A stretch of 34,976 nucleotides of DNA from Bacteroidia bacterium (lineage in GTDB: Bacteria; Bacteroidota; Bacteroidia; Chitinophagales; Saprospiraceae). The notes under the pieces are model-generated. The model made no database searches. It saw only the letters and a list, made by a program, of their open reading frames with translations, and was not told where the DNA came from. Of the stretch, positions 8,371 to 15,375 are shown one piece after another. The stretch is from positions 1-34,976 of the forward strand of contig JAUIEA010000024.1 in assembly GCA_030429045.1 (NCBI GenBank), given 5' to 3'. Position 1 is the stretch's first letter. Each line of letters begins with the position of its first letter. Both the position numbers and the translations under genes were made by a program.

Positions 8371-10953
8371 CTAAATATTTTTCACATTGGATTTCTGGCC
8401 AGGGATGTTTACACTTCTGTATATTTTTTGAACCAATTCATCAATATCAAATGGTTTCCCAATAAAATCATCCATGCCTGCCTGATAACATTTGTCAACT
8501 TCTTCTTTCAATACATTAGCTGTCATGGCAATAATTGGGACCCTATAATATTTATCTGATAACGACTTTATCTTATTAGTGGCTTCATACCCATTCATCA
8601 CTGGCATCTGCACATCCATGAGAATAACATCATATTTCTCAGATTTATACTTCTCTACTGCAATAGATCCATTTTCAACAACGTCAACAAATACATCGTC
8701 AATCGCATCACCCAACTCTTCCTGTGCAACAATAGCATTGAAAGCATTGTCTTCTGCCAATAATATTCGAATACCTTTCAATTCTGTCTTTAGTCTTTTC
8801 ATATCCACAGTTTGCTCGTTTGGCAATTTATGCTGTTCCTTTTCAACTAATGAATATGGTATAGTAAAATAAAATTGACTTCCTTTTCCTTTGACACTTT
8901 CAACCCATATTCTTCCACCTTGAAGCTCAACCAATTTTTTTGAAATACTCAACCCCAGACCCGTACCGCCAAATTTTCTCGATGTATCTGAATAGGCTTG
9001 CTCAAATGAATCGAATATTTTGTTTGCTCTTTCTTCTTCAATCCCAATCCCAGAATCAGATATACAGAATTGGATAGATATTTTATTATCGTTGGTAGAA
9101 TCTACTTTCTCTGCAGAAAAAGTAACTATACCCTTCTGAGTAAACTTTATAGCATTCCCGACGAGGTTCAATACTATTTGCCTCAATCGAACTGGATCTC
9201 CACTCACATAGGGAATACTATCTGAAATTTTTAATTTTAACTCCAACCCCTTTTCTTCAGCTTTAAATAGCATAATTGTATGAATCTGCTCCAAGCTCTC
9301 CTGAATTGAAAAAGGTATACATTCCAGCTCTGTTTTCCCTGCCTCAATTTTTGAAATATCTAGGATATCATTGATGATCACAAGTAAAGATTCTGACGAC
9401 TGCTTGATCCCATTTAAGTAATCTAATTGCTCCGCTCCAGGGTTCCTCCTGATCAAAATATCAGTCATTCCCTTTATGGCATTCATGGGAGTTCTAATTT
9501 CATGAGACATATTGGCCAGAAATAATTGCTTTGCCCTTTCTGACGATTCGGCTTTGGCTTTTTCTTTTTCTATTCGCCTTTTTGAATCTGCAATCAGGCG
9601 GTTTCGTCTAAATAAAGTGATAGAAAGTATAATCAGTAATCCTACAAAGCCCAACGACAGATTTCGCACCGTGTCTTTTCTTCGGGATTCCTTTTGATGT
9701 TCAACTTCTGCCTGAAGGTTCAAATTATAATATCGTAACGAATCTTCCTCCAAGTGCTTTTTGAAATCTAATTCCAACATAACTTGGGCTGTTTCTTCTG
9801 AATTCAAACTGTCTTCATACATCTGAACATACTCAAGATATTCCAGTGCCCTTTCAGAGTCTCCCTTATATCTATAGGCCTTGTACAAACATTCGCATGA
9901 TCTCTGTTGTAAACCAATAGCCCCCCCAATTTCTCCTGTTTTCAGCCCTCTTAAACACCATTCAATGGAAAGATTCGTCTTTCCCATCAACGCGTATAAT
10001 TCTCCTATGTCAGTTTCAGTGCCCCTGATTCCAATTGATACTGAATCTAGTTTTTGAAATTCTAAACTTGTAAAATAGTGATGCAAGGCCAATTCGTACT
10101 TACTCTGCCTTAAAAACAAATCTGCAAATAAGGAATTCAATGAATTCATGTGATAATAATAATATTCACCCTCTTCTTCTTTCACAAGAAATATCATTTG
10201 CTCTATCATACTAAGGGCCGCATCATACTCACCCAATTGAATAAGTATTTTCACTATGTTCCTCTTGGCTATACTATTTCCCTGCTTGTCCCAATTCCCA
10301 ATCTCTACACTTCTTTCAAAATAATCTAATGCTGTTTCATAATCATTCTGGTCAAGATAAATAAGGCCTATATTATTCAATATGCCACTTATTGACCTTG
10401 AATCATTGAGTTCCCCATATATGTCAATGCACTGCATATAGATGCGTAAAGCCTTTGCCTTTTGTCCAATATGATAGTAAATAAAGCCCAATCCCCAGAG
10501 AGAGGAAGCCATACCCCTCTTATCATTTTCTTCAGCAAATAATTGATATGATTTATTTCCATGGTCTACTGCATCCAACCATTTAGATTCTCGCTTATTT
10601 ATATCACACAAATATTTATGAGATTTAGCTACATAAATTTTTTGATTTTTGCTCGTTGAAAAAGCCAGCATCTGCAATACCACGTGCTTTAGTATGTCAG
10701 GACCTTCCGTTGATTTTGTCGTCTCATAATATTTTTCCAATGCGCTAAGCCTAACTGTGTCATGCTGCATTTCATTAGACCACACAGACCACAAGGAGTC
10801 TGTATGCGTTTGTGAACAAACTGTTTCACCGGTAATGAAAAAAATGAATATCAAAATGCCTTTAACAAAATAAATGCATCCAAGTTGCCTGCCTCGTAAG
10901 CCTGATCCGAAATATGACAAATTATAATATTTTTGACCTGAAATTTTCCACAT
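8371..10953 (-). CDS. Hybrid sensor histidine kinase with periplasmic TPR domain
   Basis: An 860-residue hybrid kinase. A signal/anchor segment lies at about 27-46. A TPR-rich sensor region follows (about 60-400; for example ILNNIGLIYLDQNDYETALD), then a membrane helix at about 431-448 and a coiled linker. The HisKA domain has phospho-acceptor H484 in NMSHEIRTPMNAIKG. The ATPase domain has N-box RQIVLNLVGNAIKF, G1 DSGIG and G2 GGTGLGLSI. The C-terminal receiver has D780 in VILMDVQMPVMNG. All catalytic residues look intact. The outside TPR region probably senses a protein or envelope signal. It follows the Hpt gene by 8 bases; with the Hpt and receiver proteins it can form a complete His-Asp-His-Asp relay. 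The gene is much more AT-rich than its neighbours on either side. Confidence 0.93.
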   Translation of the reverse strand: MWKISGQKYYNLSYFGSGLRGRQLGCIYFVKGILIFIFFITGETVCSQTHTDSLWSVWSNEMQHDTVRLSALEKYYETTKSTEGPDILKHVVLQMLAFSTSKNQKIYVAKSHKYLCDINKRESKWLDAVDHGNKSYQLFAEENDKRGMASSLWGLGFIYYHIGQKAKALRIYMQCIDIYGELNDSRSISGILNNIGLIYLDQNDYETALDYFERSVEIGNWDKQGNSIAKRNIVKILIQLGEYDAALSMIEQMIFLVKEEEGEYYYYHMNSLNSLFADLFLRQSKYELALHHYFTSLEFQKLDSVSIGIRGTETDIGELYALMGKTNLSIEWCLRGLKTGEIGGAIGLQQRSCECLYKAYRYKGDSERALEYLEYVQMYEDSLNSEETAQVMLELDFKKHLEEDSLRYYNLNLQAEVEHQKESRRKDTVRNLSLGFVGLLIILSITLFRRNRLIADSKRRIEKEKAKAESSERAKQLFLANMSHEIRTPMNAIKGMTDILIRRNPGAEQLDYLNGIKQSSESLLVIINDILDISKIEAGKTELECIPFSIQESLEQIHTIMLFKAEEKGLELKLKISDSIPYVSGDPVRLRQIVLNLVGNAIKFTQKGIVTFSAEKVDSTNDNKISIQFCISDSGIGIEEERANKIFDSFEQAYSDTSRKFGGTGLGLSISKKLVELQGGRIWVESVKGKGSQFYFTIPYSLVEKEQHKLPNEQTVDMKRLKTELKGIRILLAEDNAFNAIVAQEELGDAIDDVFVDVVENGSIAVEKYKSEKYDVILMDVQMPVMNGYEATNKIKSLSDKYYRVPIIAMTANVLKEEVDKCYQAGMDDFIGKPFDIDELVQKIYRSVNIPGQKSNVKNI

Positions 10954-10961
10954 AATAGGAA

Positions 10962-11315
10962 TTACAATAATTCTGAGTGACTATTGTTGTCAATAAATTC
11001 TCTTAATACAGCCTCCGATTCCTGGTGAAAGTTAAAGGCATTTCCATAAAGAATGGTAAGATTGTCAAATTGATTTTGATTAATACTATCTTCAATTTGC
11101 TTGAGTACCTTTTTCAAATTCAATAAACCCATGAAATCTGCCTGGGGCTTTAAGGAGTGTGCATTAATCCGAAGGTGATTCCAATCTTTCTCATCTAGAT
11201 TTCTCCGCATCTTACTAAATGTTTCAGGAGCAACATCAAGGTATAGAGCAATGTATCGCTTCATCTTACTGATATCCCCCTTGGTAAATTCTTCTAAAAA
11301 GGTAAGATCAACCAT
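10962..11315 (-). CDS. Histidine phosphotransfer (Hpt) protein
   Basis: A 117-residue stand-alone Hpt domain. The phosphorylated histidine is H53 in INAHSLKPQADFMG, matching the AHxLKGxxxxxG pattern of Hpt helices (P replaces the usual G). Length is that of a single four-helix Hpt domain and no other domain is present. The start codon overlaps the stop of the upstream receiver gene (TAATG), so the two are translationally coupled. Its role would be to pass phosphate from the receiver of the hybrid kinase to an output receiver, either the 128-residue receiver next to it or the divergent LytTR regulator. Confidence 0.88.
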   Translation of the reverse strand: MVDLTFLEEFTKGDISKMKRYIALYLDVAPETFSKMRRNLDEKDWNHLRINAHSLKPQADFMGLLNLKKVLKQIEDSINQNQFDNLTILYGNAFNFHQESEAVLREFIDNNSHSELL

Positions 11316-11701
11316 TATACATTTGCCTTTATCAGTTCATACACTTGTTCAAATGCATCCTGACCTTTAGGAACATAATGCACAGCCCCATACATAATCG
11401 TTTTAGCAGCAGTAGCATATTTTTTTTGACTAGAAAGCATAATCACGGGTATGGTTTTATCTAAAGATTTAATTTCCTTCAGAATGTCAATTCCATTGGC
11501 TGCATCTCTTTCTTTTGTATTCAGATAGTAATCAAGGACGACCACATCAGGACGTTGAATGATATGAGGCAAACATGCTTCACCAGTTGCAAAGGACTTA
11601 ATATTGAATCCACCATATTTGCTAAGTAAATAGTCGCTCAGCATCTCTGACAACAAAGGTTCGTCATCAACAATAAAAATGTTTGGATTTGCACGGTTCA
11701 T
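11315..11701 (-). CDS. Single-domain response regulator (receiver)
   Basis: A 128-residue receiver domain without an output domain. The acidic pocket is DDE at residues 12-14, the phospho-acceptor is D57 in VVVLDYYLN, the conserved Ser/Thr position is in VIMLSS, and the lysine is K112 in VPKG. It may act as a phosphate sink, or bind a partner protein as CheY does. It is the first gene of the minus-strand phosphorelay cassette and overlaps the Hpt gene. The LytTR regulator gene starts 135 bases away on the opposite strand, so the intergenic region must hold divergent promoters. Confidence 0.9.
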   Translation of the reverse strand: MNRANPNIFIVDDEPLLSEMLSDYLLSKYGGFNIKSFATGEACLPHIIQRPDVVVLDYYLNTKERDAANGIDILKEIKSLDKTIPVIMLSSQKKYATAAKTIMYGAVHYVPKGQDAFEQVYELIKANV

Positions 11702-11836
11702 CTCGAATTACTTTTGTTAACACAAATAACGGTGTTCCAATTGAAATACATCCAGTTAGATTATCAAGCGGTATTTTTATTGAGCAAGTGGTATGCAACC
11801 CTAGACGATTAGGATAATTATAGTATTTTACCTCAC

Positions 11837-12604
11837 ATGAAAGAAGTGGAAGGTAGCTGCATAAGATGCTTAATTATTGATGATCAGAGACTGAATGTTG
11901 AGATTTTATCCGATTTACTTGAAGGTGGACATCCCGAAGTTGAAGTTATTGGTAGAATATTGGATCCCTTTCAAGCAGTAGAGCAAATCAACCAACTGAA
12001 GCCTGACCTAGTATTGCTGGATGTGGAAATGCCTGGAATATCTGGATTTGATGTGCTCAGTAGAGTCGATTCAATTGATTTTCAGACCATATTTGTTACA
12101 GCTTATAGTCAGTATGCCATACAGGCAATCCGGTTTAATGCGCTGGACTACTTACTCAAGCCGATTAAGCCATATGAGTTGGCAGCAAGTCTGAAACGAT
12201 ATAAATTGAAGGACTATGCATTCCAAAACCAAAGCCAGGTTAAACAAGCAATCACAAACCTGAATACCAAGAATGTACTTGACCAGATTCTATTCTTGCC
12301 TTCCCACGATGGTGGTATGAAGTTTAAACTAGGTGATATCGTGAAGATATCAGGTGAACGGAATTATAGCACTATTCATCTATCAACCGGACGAACAAAG
12401 TTGAGTTCGAAAACCCTTGGATACTTTGAAGCAGCCCTTCATGGAAAAGGATTCTACAGATGTCACAGATCTATAGTAGTCAATGGCATTTATGTGGAGA
12501 AGTTAAAGAAGGACAAACTCTATTTAACTACAGGAGATGAAGTAACTATTTCACGAAGGCGGTTAAAGAAAACTAAGGACTGGTATGCAAGTAGGGTCAT
12601 GTAG
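11837..12604 (+). CDS. LytTR-family response regulator
   Basis: A 255-residue transcription regulator. The N-terminal receiver (about 8-125) has the acidic pair DD, phospho-acceptor D62 in LVLLDVEMPGISGFDV and K108 in DYLLKPIKP. The C-terminal LytTR DNA-binding domain (about 155-250) shows GDIVKISGERNYSTIHL, the core FYRCHRSIVVNGIYVEKL and VTISRRRLKK. These regulators usually pair with membrane kinases. Here the partner is most likely the divergently encoded hybrid kinase/Hpt set. A TACTTTTG box at 11709-11716 with TTG 17 bases above could be its promoter, with a leader of about 115 bases. The gene is AT-rich like the kinase cassette, which suggests they were acquired together. Confidence 0.92.
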   Translation: MKEVEGSCIRCLIIDDQRLNVEILSDLLEGGHPEVEVIGRILDPFQAVEQINQLKPDLVLLDVEMPGISGFDVLSRVDSIDFQTIFVTAYSQYAIQAIRFNALDYLLKPIKPYELAASLKRYKLKDYAFQNQSQVKQAITNLNTKNVLDQILFLPSHDGGMKFKLGDIVKISGERNYSTIHLSTGRTKLSSKTLGYFEAALHGKGFYRCHRSIVVNGIYVEKLKKDKLYLTTGDEVTISRRRLKKTKDWYASRVM

Positions 12605-12641
12605 TTTTCCAATGACCTTTTAACAGCCAATTGGGTGCTAT

Positions 12642-12732
12642 TGATGCCGGACCCACACATGGGCTTCAACCTTGGACCTTCGGATGATACCAGAGTACTT
12701 GGGACCGCTCTATCCTGCTGAGCTACCTCGCC
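12642..12732 (-). pseudogene. Degenerate tRNA-like copy 4
   Basis: On the minus strand GGTAGCTCAGCAGGATAGAG is a clear D-arm, followed by GCGGTCCC, an imperfect palindrome around AGTACT (12688-12704) where the anticodon should be, then ATCCGAAGGTCCAAGGTT. The T-arm end is replaced by a CCCA-TGTG-TGGG hairpin (12652-12663). Acceptor ends do not pair. It cannot work as a tRNA. It is the most diverged member of the tandem series descending from tRNA-Asn. Ends are approximate. Confidence 0.65.
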
Positions 12733-12769
12733 AGCCTGTTCTTTGATCTGTGCTTTGCTTCCTCAAATC

Positions 12770-12799
12770 AAAAAAGGCCCTCAACTTTCGTTCAGGACC
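12770..12799 (-). terminator. Terminator hairpin after tRNA-like copy 3
   Basis: Minus-strand RNA reads GGUCCUGAAC-GAAA-GUUGAGGGCC then six U. The stem is about ten pairs with one mismatch and one G-U pair, closed by a GAAA loop. It is a canonical intrinsic terminator and follows copy 3 directly. Confidence 0.8.
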
Positions 12800-12804
12800 T
12801 GTTG

Positions 12805-12887
12805 CGCCCCCTCAAGGACTTGAACATTCGAACTACGGATTAATCCCGAGTCCTCGGGACCGCTCTATCCTGCTGAGCTACCTAGCC
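12805..12887 (-). pseudogene. Degenerate tRNA-like copy 3 with palindrome in the anticodon arm
   Basis: The minus strand carries a D-arm (GTAGCTCAGCAGGATAGAGC), the start of a tRNA-Asn anticodon stem (CGG), then TCCCGAGGACTCGGGA in place of the ACTG before TTAATCCG, and an intact-looking TTCAAGTCCTTG T-arm. The acceptor strands GGCTAGG and AGGGGGC do not pair well. The anticodon GTT is destroyed, so it cannot decode. The RNA could still fold into a tRNA-like shape with a lengthened anticodon arm. Confidence 0.75.
12844..12859. repeat. Palindrome TCCCGAG-TC-CTCGGGA
   Basis: A 7-base perfect inverted repeat with a 2-base centre, sitting exactly in the anticodon loop of tRNA-like copy 3. It differs at one central base from the palindrome at 13006-13021. 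Confidence 0.85.
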
Positions 12888-12924
12888 AGCCTGTTCTTTG
12901 ACCTGTGCTTAGCTTCCTCAAATC

Positions 12925-12954
12925 AAAAAAGGCCCTCAACTTTCGTTCAGAGCC
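12925..12954 (-). terminator. Terminator hairpin after tRNA-like copy 2
   Basis: Minus-strand RNA GGCUCUGAAC-GAAA-GUUGAGGGCC followed by six U. Same family as the hairpins at 12770-12799 and 13074-13104, with a GAAA loop and one mismatch. Confidence 0.8.
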
Positions 12955-12965
12955 TTTGCGCCTCC

Positions 12966-12985
12966 TTCCCGCTTTAGAGCGGGAA
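12966..12985. repeat. Palindrome TTCCCGCT-ttag-AGCGGGAA
   Basis: A perfect 8-base inverted repeat with a 4-base loop, replacing the T-loop of tRNA-like copy 2. It is distinct from the CCCGAG palindromes but shares their CCCG...CGGG design, like REP-type elements. Confidence 0.8.
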
Positions 12986-13005
12986 ACCTTGGACCTACGG
13001 ATTAA

Positions 13006-13021
13006 TCCCGAGTACTCGGGA
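13006..13021. repeat. Perfect 16-base palindrome TCCCGAGTACTCGGGA
   Basis: Fully self-complementary 16-mer in the anticodon position of tRNA-like copy 2. The flanking bases (CGG ... TTAATCCG on the minus strand) are those of the tRNA-Asn anticodon stem, so the insertion point is exact. Confidence 0.85.
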
Positions 13022-13073
13022 CCGCTCTAACCAGCTGAATCGTTCTTGGTGCATTCAACCTTCCAATTTGCAT

Positions 13074-13104
13074 AAAAAAAGGCCCTGAACTTGTGTTCAG
13101 GACC
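13074..13104 (-). terminator. Terminator after tRNA-Asn
   Basis: Minus-strand RNA GGUCCUGAAC-ACAA-GUUCAGGGCC then seven U. Ten pairs including one G-U. It starts 5 bases after the discriminator base of tRNA-Asn, so the tRNA transcript ends here. Confidence 0.85.
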
Positions 13105-13109
13105 CTTTG

Positions 13110-13183
13110 CGCCTCCTCAAGGACTTGAACCTTGGACCTACGGATTAACAGTCCGCCGCTCTAACCAGCTGAGCTAAGGAGGC
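13110..13183 (-). tRNA. tRNA-Asn (anticodon GTT)
   Basis: A 74-base tRNA on the minus strand. The acceptor stem GCCTCCT pairs fully with AGGAGGC and the discriminator is G. The D-arm is AGCTCAGCTGGTTAGAGC. The anticodon stem-loop CGGACTGTTAATCCG gives GTT, reading AAC/AAU. The T-arm is CAAGGTTCAAGTCCTTG. The 3' CCA is not encoded. It is followed at once by an intrinsic terminator and then by three degenerate tandem relatives. Confidence 0.95.
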
Positions 13184-13332
13184 AATTATCTTGTTCGTTC
13201 CTTGGAACTTCAAATGACGCACCACTTTTGGTACCAGAGATATCTGATTGAGCTTTCGTTCAAAGCGGCAGCAAAGTTATCACAATCCCCTTAAAAGTGC
13301 AATCTTTGAGCCGCAAATCAATCCAAAATTTT

Positions 13333-14274
13333 ATGTCCCTCCTTGTTGTTGGCACAGTAGCCTTCGATTCCATCGAAACACCCTACGGAAAAGTCGATCA
13401 GGTCGTCGGTGGTGCTGCTACCTATATCTCCCTGGCAGCTTCCTATTTCACCAACCGGATCCAACTGATATCAGTCATTGGTGATGACTTTCCCGAAGCT
13501 ACACTATCCGACTTGACCAGACGAGGAGTGAATCTGGATGGCCTGCAGGTCAAACAAGGAGAAAAGTCTTTTTTCTGGGCGGGGAAGTACCACACCGATC
13601 TGAATACCCGGGATACACTGGTCACAGATCTCAATGTCCTCGCCGATTTCGATCCAGTCTTACCGGACGACGCGAAAAATGTATCCTATGTGATGCTGGG
13701 AAATCTGACTCCGGCAGTCCAGCGGCGAGTCCTGGATCAATTGGAGTCCACACCCCGGTTGGTCGCCATGGATACCATGAACTTCTGGATGGACATGGCT
13801 CTGGACGAATTACTTGAAGTGATCAAACGGGTTGATCTGCTCACCATCAATGATGAAGAAGCCCGCCAGTTGACCGGGGAATACAGCCTGGTCAAGGCGG
13901 CCCAGAAGATTCTCACGATGGGCCCTCACATTCTGGTCATAAAAAAAGGAGAACACGGAGCTCTATTGTTTATGCGTGACGAGGATGATCATGAAGTGCA
14001 CATTTTCTATGCCCCGGCCATGCCTCTGATGGATGTGTTCGATCCTACCGGAGCTGGAGATACATTTGCCGGCGGCATGATGGGTTACCTGGCCCAAACA
14101 GATGACCTGAGCTTTGACAATCTCAAACGTGCCCTGGTCTATGGCTCTGCCATGGCATCGTTCTGTGTTGAAAAGTTCTCCATCCAGCGCCTGACCGAGC
14201 TGGATGTTCCTCAAATCCTCCAACGCATAGAAAAGTTCAGACGTCTGGTCCATTTTGACCGCGACAAGGTCTGA
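13333..14274 (+). CDS. PfkB-family sugar/nucleoside kinase
   Basis: A 313-residue ribokinase-fold kinase that would phosphorylate a sugar or nucleoside hydroxyl with ATP in the cytoplasm. The N-terminal substrate region shows VGGAATYISLAASYF. The C-terminal PfkB signature is DPTGAGDTFAGGMMGYLAQ (about 237-255) with catalytic base D243 and the anion hole GAGD. I chose the ATG at 13333 rather than a GTG 36 bases upstream, because the GG-rich fold starts directly with MSLLVVGTVAFDSI and an AATCTTTG box (weak -7 match) lies at 13301-13308. Substrate cannot be told from sequence; it resembles the sugar kinase/adenosine kinase branch. It converges with rlmN, 17 bases apart. Confidence 0.9.
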   Translation: MSLLVVGTVAFDSIETPYGKVDQVVGGAATYISLAASYFTNRIQLISVIGDDFPEATLSDLTRRGVNLDGLQVKQGEKSFFWAGKYHTDLNTRDTLVTDLNVLADFDPVLPDDAKNVSYVMLGNLTPAVQRRVLDQLESTPRLVAMDTMNFWMDMALDELLEVIKRVDLLTINDEEARQLTGEYSLVKAAQKILTMGPHILVIKKGEHGALLFMRDEDDHEVHIFYAPAMPLMDVFDPTGAGDTFAGGMMGYLAQTDDLSFDNLKRALVYGSAMASFCVEKFSIQRLTELDVPQILQRIEKFRRLVHFDRDKV

Positions 14275-14291
14275 GTCGCCGATCGGCTGGT

Positions 14292-15344
14292 CTAGTCTTT
14301 ATTGGCCAGCTGGCCACAAGCCGCATCGATATCCTTCCCCCGGCTTCTGCGGACCGTCACAGTGACGCCCAGCCGGGTCAGTTCACTGGCAAATGCATCC
14401 AATCGGTCGACAGGCGACTTGACCATTTCCACCCCTTCCACCGGATTGTATTCGATAATATTCACCCTGACCGGAAACCGATGGGTCAATCGGGCAAGGT
14501 TACGCGCATCCTCCAGGGAGTCATTGAATCCATCAAAGGCGATATACTCGTAGGTTATGCGGTTGCGCGTGACCTGATAGAAGTAGTCCAGCGCATCCAT
14601 GAGGGATTCCAGGTTGTTCTGCTCATTGATGGGCATAATCGTATCTCGCTTCACATCATCAGCGGCATGGAGACTCAACGCCAGGTTGACCTTCGGATTA
14701 TCATCGGCAAGTCGGCGGATCATCTTGGCAATGCCAGCTGTACTCAAGGTGATACGCTTGGGAGAAAAGCCGAGTCCATCCGGTGAACTGATCCGTTCAA
14801 TACTCTGCATGACCGGGCCATACGCCAGAAGTGGCTCACCCATGCCCATGAAGACAATATTGGTCAGCGGATGGCCAAATCGTTCCATAGCCTGTGCGTT
14901 CACCATTTCGACCTGGTCTACGATCTCTCCCTGATCGAGATTACGAACCCGTTTCATCTGGCCTGTGGCGCAGAAGGAGCAGGTCAGACTGCAACCGACC
15001 TGACAGGATACACAGACCGTATATCGATCTTCATCGGGTACTGGAATCAGCACGGATTCCACCTTAAACCCATCATGTAAGGTATACCGGTTTTTGATGG
15101 TCCCATCAGTACTGAACTGGGATTTATCCGCAGTGATTCCGCGGATCATAAAGCGTTCCTGAAGTCGGTCACGCAGAGGGAGAGGCAGGTTGGTCATGTC
15201 GGCAAAATCACGACAACCTTTTTGCCAGAGCCATTGCCATATCTGCCTGGCCCGAAAGGGCTTTTCCCCCCATTCGGTCAGCGCCCCTGTGATCTGATCC
15301 AGATCCAGTTGACGAATGTCGATCGGTACTGGAGGTGATGCCAT
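14292..15344 (-). CDS. rlmN: Dual-specificity 23S rRNA/tRNA adenine-C2 methyltransferase RlmN
   Basis: A 350-residue radical SAM enzyme that methylates C2 of A2503 in 23S rRNA and A37 of some tRNAs. The [4Fe-4S] cluster motif CxxxCxxC is C118-C122-C125 in VGCSLTCSFCATGQMK. GMGEPLLAYG is the SAM-binding block, and the second essential cysteine is C343 in DIDAACGQLA. Other family blocks: LALSLHAADD and VNIIEYNPVEG. Length is normal. It starts 31 bases after the infB stop on the same strand, so it is probably read as the last gene of the rimP-nusA-infB transcript. Confidence 0.96.
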   Translation of the reverse strand: MASPPVPIDIRQLDLDQITGALTEWGEKPFRARQIWQWLWQKGCRDFADMTNLPLPLRDRLQERFMIRGITADKSQFSTDGTIKNRYTLHDGFKVESVLIPVPDEDRYTVCVSCQVGCSLTCSFCATGQMKRVRNLDQGEIVDQVEMVNAQAMERFGHPLTNIVFMGMGEPLLAYGPVMQSIERISSPDGLGFSPKRITLSTAGIAKMIRRLADDNPKVNLALSLHAADDVKRDTIMPINEQNNLESLMDALDYFYQVTRNRITYEYIAFDGFNDSLEDARNLARLTHRFPVRVNIIEYNPVEGVEMVKSPVDRLDAFASELTRLGVTVTVRRSRGKDIDAACGQLANKD

Positions 15345-15375
15345 TCCGTTCTGAATGTGAGGCCTGGCCCTCGGT

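Larger units (their letters stand above)
12701..12954 (-). repeat. Tandem ~155-bp tRNA-like/terminator repeat units
   Basis: Bases 12701 onward and 12856 onward are nearly identical for about 95 bases (only about three differences seen), covering the D-arm, the spacer with CTTCCTCAAATC and the terminator. The period is 155 bases. The next unit (terminator at 12931 versus 13081) is offset by 150 bases. The high identity points to recent tandem duplication. Confidence 0.85.
12959..13038 (-). pseudogene. Degenerate tRNA-like copy 2 with two palindromes
   Basis: Minus strand keeps CAGCTGGTTAGAGCGG, the block TTAATCCGTAGGTCCAAGG and the 3' acceptor strand AGGAGGC, all identical to the neighbouring tRNA-Asn. 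The ACTG of the anticodon stem-loop is replaced by TCCCGAGTACTCGGGA, and the T-arm loop by a TTCCCGCT/AGCGGGAA hairpin. The 5' acceptor strand is lost. It is therefore a non-decoding relic or a repurposed RNA. Confidence 0.75.

Noticed and set aside
12750-12977. Short plus-strand open frame in the tRNA array
   Set aside because: It runs across terminator hairpins and tRNA-like copies of a tandem repeat; the peptide is repetitive only because the DNA is.
14278-14287. Palindrome GCCGATCGGC between the PfkB gene and rlmN as a terminator
   Set aside because: No loop and no T tract on either strand; too short to call.
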